Source: Candidatus Gerdarchaeota archaeon (GTDB lineage: Archaea; Asgardarchaeota; Heimdallarchaeia; JABLTI01). From it: a stretch of 15,531 nt of DNA. Each line of letters opens with the position of its first letter. The first letter of the stretch is position 1. Position numbers and translations under genes: made by a program. Positions 6,431 to 13,445 of the stretch are shown one piece after another. The stretch covers positions 1 to 15,531 of the forward strand of contig JAEORJ010000072.1 in the NCBI GenBank assembly GCA_016840945.1. The letters are read 5' to 3'. The notes under the pieces are model-generated. The model had not been told where the DNA came from, searched no databases, and saw nothing but the letters and a program-made list of their open reading frames with translations.

Positions 6431-8131
6431 TGCTTTCACTTTTGCTAATGTTTCTGCTTCTTCACGTAAAGGTCGTCTTAAAACTTTACCAACTGGTGAT
6501 AAAGGCAAACTTTCACGATATTCAATCAAACGTGGTACTTTGTAGGGAGCAAGGTGTTGCTTACAAAAAGCTTTGAGTTCTTTGTATTCATGCATTGGTG
6601 CACCTGGACTGGCAACAACAACTGCTTTAACAATTTCATTATTGCTATCATCTCTTACTGGGATAACAGCTGCTAAAGAGATATCAGGATGTTTGCAAAG
6701 TGCTGTTTCGACTTCTAGAGGCCATACTTGATAACCAGAGTAGAAGATGCAATCCTTTAATCGGTCAACTATTTTGAAGAAACCTTCATCAGTCATTCTA
6801 ACTACATCACCAGTTCTTAACCACCCTCCTGGTTTGAGAACATCAGCTGAATCCTCTGGACGGTTCCAATAACCTTTCATTACTTGAGGACCTTTGATAT
6901 ATAATTCACCTTCACCTGTGAATCCATCTTCATCAAATTCTTCAGGTATATCTTCACCAGTATTTATATCAACTATTTTAGCATCAGTATTTGGTATTGG
7001 AATACCTATGCCTATTCGACGCTTAACTTCATCGATAGGATTAATATGAGTTACTGGAGAAGCTTCTGATAATCCATAGCCTTCAACAAGTAATGCACCG
7101 GTCTTTGCTTCAAATTGCTTAAATACATCAGGATGTAATGCACTACCTCCAGAAATACAAGCTTTCAATGATGACCAATCATAATTTGATATTTTAGGAT
7201 GCTCAGCCAATTTTTGGAATAAAGTTGGAACACCCATAAAGAAGTGTATTTTTTGACTTTGAATGGTTTTCATAACTTCTTCTAATTTCCTTGGATCTGG
7301 GATTAAAGAAATCATAGCACCAACAGACATGGGCCAGAGAAATGAAGTTGTTAATCCAAAGATGTGTGAAAGCGGTAAAGCACCAATATTAGTTGTTTGT
7401 ACTCCTGGTGGTCGACCACCTATCCATTGCATCCAATATTCAAGGACAATCGCTTGTGAAACTAGATTATAATGTGTTAACATAGCACCTTTTGATAAAC
7501 CAGTAGTTCCACCTGTATATTGTAATGCAGCTAAGTCTTCTTTAGGATTAATTTTAATCTTAAATTGAGTATCTTTACCTTTTTTAATTAAATCTTTGTA
7601 GATTAATTCTGTATCATTTGGTTTTGGATTCTTTCTAGCAATGATATTTTTATAAAGGAATCCTTTCAAAGCACTTAGCTCATCTGCAACAGATGAAACT
7701 ATTACATGCTTTAAATTAGTGTTTTCTTTTACTGCTCTAACATTATCAAGAAACATATCCAAAGTTATGATGGCCACTGAACCACTATCTTTCAATTGAA
7801 ATTCAATTTCCTCTTTTGTATAAAGGGAACTAATAGCTGTAACAACTGCTCCAATACTTAGAATGCTGAGATAACTAATGATATATTGGGGACAGTTGGG
7901 CATAAGTAAGGCAATTCTATCACCTTTCTTGATACCAAGGTCTACTAGTGAATTTGAAAGTCTATTAACTTCGCTAGCAGATTGTTGATAAGTCTTAGAT
8001 TTACCTTGAAAAACTAAAAATGGTAAACTGCCAAATTCCTTTACAGATTTGTAAAACAAATCACTTAATGCTAATTCCGGAATTTCAATATTAGTGGGGA
8101 TGTTTGTAGGATCATAATTCCAACGAGCCAT
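6425..8131 (-). CDS. AMP-forming acyl-CoA ligase (fatty-acid--CoA ligase-like)
   Basis: A 568-residue member of the ANL superfamily, which activates a carboxylate with ATP to an acyl-AMP and transfers it to CoA. The motifs are complete: P-loop YTGGTTGLSKG (205-215), LPLSHIFGL (252-260), the GYGLSE adenylate motif (351-356), TGD (440-442), the DRLKD hinge (456-460), GYQVWPLEVE and catalytic Lys549 in PVGKVLRR. Length and sequence flavour resemble long-chain FadD-type ligases, with a short N-terminus beginning MARWNYDP. The acyl chain is not predictable from the sequence alone; fatty or branched acids are likely. It has its own TATA box, a GGAGAT ribosome-binding site 9 nt before the ATG and a terminator, so it is probably monocistronic. 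The catalytic lysine is of the type controlled by acetylation in other organisms. Confidence 0.94.
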   Translation of the reverse strand: MARWNYDPTNIPTNIEIPELALSDLFYKSVKEFGSLPFLVFQGKSKTYQQSASEVNRLSNSLVDLGIKKGDRIALLMPNCPQYIISYLSILSIGAVVTAISSLYTKEEIEFQLKDSGSVAIITLDMFLDNVRAVKENTNLKHVIVSSVADELSALKGFLYKNIIARKNPKPNDTELIYKDLIKKGKDTQFKIKINPKEDLAALQYTGGTTGLSKGAMLTHYNLVSQAIVLEYWMQWIGGRPPGVQTTNIGALPLSHIFGLTTSFLWPMSVGAMISLIPDPRKLEEVMKTIQSQKIHFFMGVPTLFQKLAEHPKISNYDWSSLKACISGGSALHPDVFKQFEAKTGALLVEGYGLSEASPVTHINPIDEVKRRIGIGIPIPNTDAKIVDINTGEDIPEEFDEDGFTGEGELYIKGPQVMKGYWNRPEDSADVLKPGGWLRTGDVVRMTDEGFFKIVDRLKDCIFYSGYQVWPLEVETALCKHPDISLAAVIPVRDDSNNEIVKAVVVASPGAPMHEYKELKAFCKQHLAPYKVPRLIEYRESLPLSPVGKVLRRPLREEAETLAKVKAK

Positions 8132-8140
8132 TTTTCATTA

Positions 8141-8146
8141 TCTCCT
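8141..8146 (-). promoter_or_regulatory. Shine-Dalgarno of the acyl-CoA ligase gene
   Basis: GGAGAT-type site on the minus strand, 9 nt before the ATG at 8131. It is near the long end of normal spacing. Confidence 0.6.
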
Positions 8147-8170
8147 GTTGTTAAAATATTTTAACTACAT

Positions 8171-8180
8171 GTATTTTATA
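8171..8180 (-). promoter_or_regulatory. TATA promoter of the acyl-CoA ligase gene
   Basis: TATAAAATAC on the minus strand. A start about 25 nt downstream would give a leader of roughly 20 nt that contains the ribosome-binding site. A second TATA-like stretch, TTTTATATATAAATT near 8292-8306, is too far away to be the main promoter. Confidence 0.55.
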
Positions 8181-8258
8181 GCTAATTCCTATATTATAGT
8201 TTACCTTATTATTTTATAGAACTTTTTAAAGATTCTTATTTTTTGATAGGAAATTGAG

Positions 8259-8275
8259 TAAAAATTGGAAAAAAT
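8259..8275 (-). terminator. Oligo-T terminator after wecB
   Basis: On the minus strand T6 (8274-8269) and T5 (8264-8260) lie about 40 nt after the wecB stop. This matches the U-rich tracts where archaeal RNA polymerase releases. No stem is evident. Confidence 0.45.
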
Positions 8276-8312
8276 AGTAATTATTTCTTTTAATTTATAT
8301 ATAAAATTAAGA

Positions 8313-9368
8313 TTATTTTCCTGATGCTTCTAAAATTGCTAATATACGTTCACTAGTATCTTTATAACCATATAAATCATCAACAAAATGAATTTCTTTT
8401 GTTAACATCATCTCAAGATTATTTTTTATTTTATCAGGTTTTGATAATATGTTACCCCCAGCTTTAACAGTTTCTAACCATTCGGTTTCATCTCTAACAG
8501 TAACACAAGGTTTTTTATGCCAATAAGCTTCTTTTTGCACACCACCAGAATCTGTAATAACTGCTTGAGAATGTTTCATTAAACTACTGAATTCATAGAA
8601 ACCAAGTGGTTCAATTATTACGATATTTTCACTAATCTTGTCTAAAAGATTTAGTTCATGCAACTTGTTTTTTGTTCTTGGATGAATAGGTATGACAACA
8701 GGATAACTTAAAATCCCTAAATTATTCATGATAATTGGTAACCTTTCAGCAACAGTATTCTCAGCTCTATGAATTGTTGCTAATATGTATTCACCAGGTA
8801 TATCGGTTCTTTTTGTAATAGCATTAATTTTATCTTCAACCATAGTTGCAAGCTCATACATTGTATCGCCAACTTTATGAACATTTGAGATAATACCTTC
8901 AGCTCTCAAATTTTCGACAGCTAAATCAGAAGGACAAAGTAAAATATCTGAGCAATGATCAGTTAAAACACGGTTAATTTCTTCAGGCATTTTTTTGTTA
9001 AAACTACGTAAACCAGCTTCTAAATGAGTAATTTTGATATTTAATTTAGCAGCAGCAAGTGAACCACTAAGGGTTGAATTTGTATCCCCGGGAACGATTA
9101 CTATATCAGGCTCTTGTTGAATGAGAATCTTTTCGATTTCCTTTAACATTTCACCAGTTTGGTAACCATGTGTTCCTGATCCAACACCCAAGTTATAATC
9201 AGGGGCTCTAACACCCATTTCTTTAAAGAAAATATCAGACATATTGATATCATAATGTTGCCCTGTATGAACAAGGATATGCTCATGTTTTGATTTATCA
9301 AGGAGTTTTGTTAAAGGGAACATTTTAATGAAATTAGGTCTTGCTCCTACAATAGAAATGATTTTCAT
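8313..9368 (-). CDS. wecB: UDP-N-acetylglucosamine 2-epimerase (non-hydrolysing)
   Basis: It interconverts UDP-GlcNAc and UDP-ManNAc, the first step toward ManNAc-derived surface sugars. The 351-residue protein matches the family length and carries GARPNFIK (8-15), HTGQHYD (34-40), VPGDTNS with Asp95, HLEAGLRS with Glu117, MPEEINR with Glu129/Glu130, VGDTMYE (167-172), ATIHRAEN with His200, PIHPRTK and DSGGVQKEA near the UDP site. These include the expected catalytic acids and histidine, so the enzyme looks active. No hydrolysing-kinase fusion is present. The product is the substrate of WecC encoded 1.1 kb away; the two genes share a strand but are separated by a plus-strand glycosyltransferase gene. 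The start is the first ATG; a weak GGAG lies 10-12 nt upstream. Confidence 0.96.
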   Translation of the reverse strand: MKIISIVGARPNFIKMFPLTKLLDKSKHEHILVHTGQHYDINMSDIFFKEMGVRAPDYNLGVGSGTHGYQTGEMLKEIEKILIQQEPDIVIVPGDTNSTLSGSLAAAKLNIKITHLEAGLRSFNKKMPEEINRVLTDHCSDILLCPSDLAVENLRAEGIISNVHKVGDTMYELATMVEDKINAITKRTDIPGEYILATIHRAENTVAERLPIIMNNLGILSYPVVIPIHPRTKNKLHELNLLDKISENIVIIEPLGFYEFSSLMKHSQAVITDSGGVQKEAYWHKKPCVTVRDETEWLETVKAGGNILSKPDKIKNNLEMMLTKEIHFVDDLYGYKDTSERILAILEASGK

Positions 9369-9621
9369 ATAATCTTAACACTCCAATATTTTCCTCATTT
9401 GAGATTGTTATTTTACTATTACTAAGTTAAAATAAAATTTACTCTTTTTTAATTTGATGTCATAATACCTTATATATGAATTCTTATGTTATGATTAAAA
9501 AATAATTAGCGTTTTAATGATTAGATGAAAAGATAATTATTTGTGCAGATAAAATAACTTCTAGATAAAACTAGAAATCAATAGTTTATGAACGCAATCA
9601 ATAAATGCCAGTATAATAATT
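9369..9621. promoter_or_regulatory. Divergent intergenic region of wecB and the GT2 gene
   Basis: These 253 nt are very AT-rich and hold no credible coding frame. They must contain promoters in both directions. TATATATG at 9471-9478 reads as a TATA element on either strand, and AAATTTTATTTTA near 9430-9442 suits wecB. An inverted repeat at 9559-9576 is listed separately. Confidence 0.5.
9559..9576. repeat. Inverted repeat upstream of the GT2 gene
   Basis: TTCTAG and CTAGAA form perfect 6-bp arms around ATAAAA, 46 nt before the ATG. It could be a dimeric regulator site or chance in AT-rich DNA. Confidence 0.3.
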
Positions 9622-10497
9622 ATGATAGATGTGTTTGCAGTGAGTCTACAAGATAAAATACTAATCGTTATCCCCGCTAGAAATGAAGAAAAATTTATTG
9701 GTAAAACAGTCGAAGCATTAGGAAAACAAAACCCCTTACCTGCAAATGTTGTTATAATTGATGATGGTTCAACAGATAAAACAAGTGAAATAGCAGAAAG
9801 GGCTGCTAAGAAAGCTGAAATCAATTTTAAAATCATTAAAAGACAAAATAGAGGTTTCACAGCATTAGGATTAGCAACACTTGCGAATGTTTACAATGAT
9901 GGCTTTTCAGCAGTTAACCTTGACGATTACGAGTATATGGTCGTTAATGGTGCTGATGCTTTATTGACTAGTGATTATTTTGAAAAAATGATTCTTCACT
10001 TTAAAGAAGATCCAAATTTAGTGATTGCTAGTGGATATTGCCCTGGAGAAGAAATAAATATCAGTCATGTCCATGGTTCAGCTGGAAGATTTTATAGAAT
10101 GGATTTCTTCAAAAAAAGTTGTGGGGGTAGGTATGAAACAAGCTATGCTTGGGAATCAATACCAATATTCATTGCTAATATCAATGGTAAAAATGCTCGT
10201 AGCTTTAAAGAACCTATTGTTTATCACTTAAGACCTCGAAGCACCCGAGCACCTGACAGGATTCATGTCTATCGTGGTGCAGCCATGAGAGAGGTTGGTT
10301 ATTGGATACCATACGCAATAGGAAGATGCATTAGAACTGCTTATGCTCGAAAAAGGGTAAAAGCTGGCATTTTAATGTTTGTTGGTTTTATTAAAGGAAA
10401 AGTATATTCCAAACGATTAGAGTTGGCTATACAATATAGACGTCATCAAATAAATTTCATAAGAAAATATATTGGTAAGTTAACACATTTGTGGTGA
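9622..10497 (+). CDS. Family 2 (GT-A fold) glycosyltransferase
   Basis: A 291-residue enzyme that should transfer a sugar from a nucleotide donor to a lipid or glycan acceptor at the cytoplasmic face of the membrane. The GT2 features are VIPARNEEKFIGKTVEAL (16-33), VVIIDDGSTDKTSEIAE (43-59) and ESIPIF (178-183), the last near the expected base region. At the usual DxD position the sequence reads VNGADALL (108-115), so the metal motif is non-canonical. There is no transmembrane helix, but the C-terminal 60 residues are strongly basic with amphipathic stretches, suggesting membrane association. No Shine-Dalgarno precedes the ATG; GTG codons at 9631 and 9640 are alternative starts because the conserved core begins only at residue 12. 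It sits between wecB and wecC, pointing to the same glycan pathway. Donor and acceptor are unknown. Confidence 0.88.
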   Translation: MIDVFAVSLQDKILIVIPARNEEKFIGKTVEALGKQNPLPANVVIIDDGSTDKTSEIAERAAKKAEINFKIIKRQNRGFTALGLATLANVYNDGFSAVNLDDYEYMVVNGADALLTSDYFEKMILHFKEDPNLVIASGYCPGEEINISHVHGSAGRFYRMDFFKKSCGGRYETSYAWESIPIFIANINGKNARSFKEPIVYHLRPRSTRAPDRIHVYRGAAMREVGYWIPYAIGRCIRTAYARKRVKAGILMFVGFIKGKVYSKRLELAIQYRRHQINFIRKYIGKLTHLW

Positions 10498-10527
10498 ACT
10501 GAATATTAATCTTAATTAATACTCAGT
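10498..10527. terminator. Hairpin between convergent GT2 and wecC genes
   Basis: ACTGAATATTAAT (10498-10510) and ATTAATACTCAGT (10515-10527) pair over 13 bp with one mismatch around a CTTA loop. The repeat begins right after the GT2 stop and contains the wecC stop at 10516-10518. Because it is near-symmetric it would fold in RNA from either strand, as a shared bidirectional terminator would. No long T-tract follows on either side, so the terminator role is inferred from position. Confidence 0.5.
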
Positions 10528-11883
10528 TAAACCAGAACCTAATTTGATAATTAGATATTTTTCCTTCAATTTAGTAGTATCTAATCTTCTTCTGCCATCA
10601 ATTAAAACTGCATCTTTAGCTAACTTACCTCTAATAGCTAAAAGTACTTCTTCAGTAAAAACATCATGAGCTGTCATAAAAGCTATAGCTGAAGTATTTT
10701 CTATAGGAGCATTTTCTAATGATTTGTACAATTCACAACCCCATAATTTACCATCTGTTTTCACATAAGGATCAATTAAAACTACATCAGCTCCTTTACG
10801 CAAAAGATTTTCAACAACAATTTCAGAGGGGGCTGATCGCAAATCACCTACATTCTCCTTATAGGAAGCACCAAGAACGATTACTTTAGAGCCTTTCACT
10901 GATTTCCGAATTTTGTTCAAACCATCTTGAATCAATTCGGTCATATGATGAGGCATCCAATCATTCAATCTTCTACCTGCTAAAATAATCTCTGGATTAT
11001 AACCTAATTCCTTTGCTTTAGATGTTAAATAATAAGGATCATGAGGAAGACAATGGCCACCTACACCAGCTCCTGGAATATACTTAACGAAGTTCCATTT
11101 TGTAGCTGCGGCATTTATTACTTCAACGGAATCAATACCTAAACGCTCGCAAATAAGTGCTATTTCATTCATTAATGCTATATTCAAATCCCTTTGAGTA
11201 TTTTCAATGACTTTTGCGGCCTCAGCTGTTTTAGTATTACGAACCATTACAATACCATCAGGTATTTCAACAATAGACGAATAGAGTTTATGTAATATTT
11301 TACCTACTTTGGGAGAATTTGCACCAATAACTCTCTTAACTTTTGATAATGTATGCTCCTCATCACCAGGATTATAACGCTCAGGGACATATGCGAGATG
11401 AAAATCTTGATCAGCTTTTTTACCTGAAAATTTCTCAATTGTTGGACCTAAAATTTCATCAGTAACGCCGGGATACACAGTAGATTCCAAAACGACTATA
11501 TGATTATCTGAATAATTAGTACCAATAAATTCACCAGCATTTTCTATATAGCTTAAGTCAGGGACCTTTTGATTGTTAACCGGGGTTGGAACGATCACTA
11601 ATGAAATGTGGCAATTTTTTATACAAGAGGGATCATCATGAAAAGTAATGTTTTTTGTTGTTAATGCTTTTTTGAAATTTTCTTCCAAACCTACATCATA
11701 AAAAGGCAATTGATTCTTTTGTAATATAGCGATCTTTTTTTTATCAACATCAAAACCATAAACACGAAATCCTTTTTGAGCGAAATGTAATGCTGTGGGT
11801 AATCCAACATAGCCCAATCCTAATACACAAATTACAGATTTTTTATCCTTTACCAATTGATCAATTTCGTTTAAAGTAGGCAA
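10516..11883 (-). CDS. wecC: UDP-N-acetyl-D-mannosamine dehydrogenase (nucleotide-sugar 6-dehydrogenase)
   Basis: It oxidises C6 of a UDP-sugar to a carboxylate in two NAD+-dependent steps, here most likely UDP-ManNAc to UDP-ManNAcA. The 455-residue protein shows the Rossmann motif VLGLGYVGLP (20-29), ESTVYPG (133-139), YVPERYNPGD (165-174), AEAAKVIEN with Lys224, the active-site GVGGHCLPHDPYYL with Cys278, and LGASYKENVGDLRSAPS (337-353). The HCLPHDPYYL form is typical of the WecC/ManNAc branch rather than UDP-glucose dehydrogenases, and wecB nearby supports that substrate; a GlcNAc or GalNAc dehydrogenase remains possible. The start codon is TTG, not ATG, fixed by GGAGG 7 nt upstream. Its promoter region carries a perfect inverted repeat. 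Confidence 0.93.
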   Translation of the reverse strand: MPTLNEIDQLVKDKKSVICVLGLGYVGLPTALHFAQKGFRVYGFDVDKKKIAILQKNQLPFYDVGLEENFKKALTTKNITFHDDPSCIKNCHISLVIVPTPVNNQKVPDLSYIENAGEFIGTNYSDNHIVVLESTVYPGVTDEILGPTIEKFSGKKADQDFHLAYVPERYNPGDEEHTLSKVKRVIGANSPKVGKILHKLYSSIVEIPDGIVMVRNTKTAEAAKVIENTQRDLNIALMNEIALICERLGIDSVEVINAAATKWNFVKYIPGAGVGGHCLPHDPYYLTSKAKELGYNPEIILAGRRLNDWMPHHMTELIQDGLNKIRKSVKGSKVIVLGASYKENVGDLRSAPSEIVVENLLRKGADVVLIDPYVKTDGKLWGCELYKSLENAPIENTSAIAFMTAHDVFTEEVLLAIRGKLAKDAVLIDGRRRLDTTKLKEKYLIIKLGSGLTEY

Positions 11884-11890
11884 ATCCTTT

Positions 11891-11895
11891 CCTCC
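11891..11895 (-). promoter_or_regulatory. Shine-Dalgarno GGAGG that supports the TTG start of wecC
   Basis: A full GGAGG on the minus strand, followed by AAAGGAT and then TTG at 11883. It is the strongest ribosome-binding site in the window and is paired with its weakest start codon. No in-frame ATG lies nearby. Confidence 0.75.
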
Positions 11896-11913
11896 AATTT
11901 TGAGATTTAGGTT

Positions 11914-11933
11914 TTATACTAATGATAGTATAA
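11914..11933 (-). promoter_or_regulatory. Perfect inverted repeat in the wecC promoter (candidate operator)
   Basis: TTATACT and AGTATAA are perfect 7-bp arms separated by AATGAT. On the minus strand the arm near 11927-11933 lies where a TATA box would sit for a start around 11905, upstream of the GGAGG site. A dimeric repressor bound here would block TBP. The regulator is unknown. Confidence 0.45.
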
Positions 11934-12010
11934 CTGCGACATTTAAATTTAGTTGAATAATTACTATAAAAATAATACAGTAGATTAACAACCACTGAAC
12001 TATAATAGAT

Positions 12011-12027
12011 AATTTTACAGTAAAATT
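12011..12027 (+). promoter_or_regulatory. Perfect 17-bp palindrome upstream of the asparagine-synthetase-like gene (candidate operator)
   Basis: AATTTTAC, one central A, and GTAAAATT form a perfect 8-bp palindrome, 63 nt before the ATG at 12091. Its place just upstream of where that gene's TATA box is expected fits a regulator site. AT richness makes chance palindromes more likely, so this is tentative. Confidence 0.4.
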
Positions 12028-12090
12028 TTATAATAATAGTTATATTGTCATTGATTAAATTACAATTAAAATTAATTTAGGGTATTTTAG

Positions 12091-13428
12091 ATGACCGGTA
12101 TAAATTTACCTTCACTCGTTTCAATATTTCATTTTGGGGGGGCATTAATTGGAAAACAATTAGTATTTGATAAAGAAGTTCCAAAGGTAAAATCGACATT
12201 TGATTTTCCATTTGCGGGATTTGAATCAATTCCCTATAAGAAAAACGATTCATATATTAGGTTATATAATTCAACCAAGAAAATGCTTGAGGGTCACAAG
12301 GGCAAAAAAATCGGTATGCCATTAAGTGGTGGAATTGACTCGAGTGTTATGTTATATATCGTTCAAGAAATTAATAAAAAAGAAAATTTTGATTTAAAAA
12401 TAACTGCTTATAATCAAATTTTTGATTTTAGAGATGAATCCAAATTTGCACAAGCTGTTGCTGATAAAACAAACACGGAATTGAAAATAATTAATCAAAC
12501 AACTGAAGATAATCTCAAAATAATGGATGAAATGTTTAGACTTTCACCAGATCCCATTATGGGAAATGCTCACATCTATAATCTAAGTAAAATAATGAAG
12601 AAAGATGGAAATGAAACCACTATCAATTCCTTAGGTGGTGATGAGTGTTGGGGTGGCTATCCACCACATAGACTTGTGCATGAAAATATTTTCTCTAAAC
12701 ATATTTACACAAGACAGAATATCAAATCTAAAGTACTTAGAGGAATTCTTTCACCAATTAGTCCGAGAATGTATTGGTACCATATCAATACAAGATTCAA
12801 TCCAAGGATTGATTTTCTTAATCCTAAAATTTATTCAAAAGCAACTAAACGAATAGCAAAAGAGATTACCAATCTCATTTTTAATGCAAGATATATTTGG
12901 AATTATTATGATTACTTGAGCCCAACAAATAATCTACCTAAAAAGGGATTACTTTCTCTATGGAATGCTAATGAATATTTTACATTTTACAAATGTGATA
13001 AATTGTACAAACATCAAATTTTTTCACTAGGAAAAATAGCTGGATTAGAAGTTTTATTCCCTTACTTAGAAGAAGATTATGTAAAATATGCTTTAGCTTT
13101 AGATAAATCAGTTAAGATAAAGGATGGAATATCAAAGTGGGGAATGAGAGAAATGATGAAAGATAAACTTCCTAAAGAAAATCTCATGAGAGGAGCTTAC
13201 GGTGATAAATTTGGTTGGGGAGAAACATACGAAACCCTATGGGAAAAAGGTTACAAAGGATTTATTGAAGATATGTTGAATTATGAGAAAGTTAGGGAAT
13301 ATAGTTTTCTTAATTGGGATTGGATTAACAACACAATGAAAAGACTAGCACAAAGGCATCGTGGAGCCGAAGCACGAGTACTTATCTCGATGGCACTATT
13401 TCAGAAAATTCTTGAATTATATAAATAA
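12091..13428 (+). CDS. Asparagine-synthetase-like ATP pyrophosphatase lacking the glutaminase domain
   Basis: The 445-residue protein matches the C-terminal synthetase half of class B asparagine synthetase. The PP-loop SGGIDSS is at 79-85, and LGGDECWGGYPPHR (181-194) corresponds to the GGDE/GY element that holds ATP-Mg. Such enzymes adenylate a carboxylate and release it as an amide. AsnB proper carries about 200 extra N-terminal residues that hydrolyse glutamine from Cys2. Here the PP-loop comes after only 78 residues, so ammonia must come from elsewhere or the nucleophile differs. The start reads MTGI where AsnB reads MCGI, perhaps coincidence. A run of seven G (12136-12142) sits at codons 16-18. 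Within a glycan locus that should make ManNAcA, a uronic-acid amidase role is a reasonable guess, as proposed for related proteins in bacterial O-antigen clusters. Confidence 0.85.
   Translation: MTGINLPSLVSIFHFGGALIGKQLVFDKEVPKVKSTFDFPFAGFESIPYKKNDSYIRLYNSTKKMLEGHKGKKIGMPLSGGIDSSVMLYIVQEINKKENFDLKITAYNQIFDFRDESKFAQAVADKTNTELKIINQTTEDNLKIMDEMFRLSPDPIMGNAHIYNLSKIMKKDGNETTINSLGGDECWGGYPPHRLVHENIFSKHIYTRQNIKSKVLRGILSPISPRMYWYHINTRFNPRIDFLNPKIYSKATKRIAKEITNLIFNARYIWNYYDYLSPTNNLPKKGLLSLWNANEYFTFYKCDKLYKHQIFSLGKIAGLEVLFPYLEEDYVKYALALDKSVKIKDGISKWGMREMMKDKLPKENLMRGAYGDKFGWGETYETLWEKGYKGFIEDMLNYEKVREYSFLNWDWINNTMKRLAQRHRGAEARVLISMALFQKILELYK
12136..12142 (+). repeat. Seven-G homopolymer inside the synthetase-like gene
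   Basis: A G7 tract spans codons 16-18 of the gene in otherwise AT-rich DNA. Slippage here would shift the frame before the catalytic domain. It is the longest G run I noticed in the window. Confidence 0.8.
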
Positions 13429-13445
13429 AAAACAATGAATTAATT
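13429..13445 (-). terminator. Palindrome and T-tract at the end of the GT4 gene
   Basis: GAATTAATTC (13436-13445) overlaps the GT4 stop codon and is followed on the minus strand by ATTG and a T6 run. The T-tract is the likely terminating element. It lies in the 11-nt gap to the convergent synthetase-like gene and at that gene's end. Confidence 0.4.

Noticed and set aside
9561..9860. Open frame of 99 codons on the minus strand over the GT2 start
   Set aside because: It is antisense to the conserved GT2 motifs, its sequence is low-complexity hydrophobic, and no start signals are visible.
11884..12090. A frameshifted glutaminase domain upstream of the synthetase-like gene
   Set aside because: The region is AT-rich, full of stops in all plus-strand frames and too short for a domain of about 200 residues.
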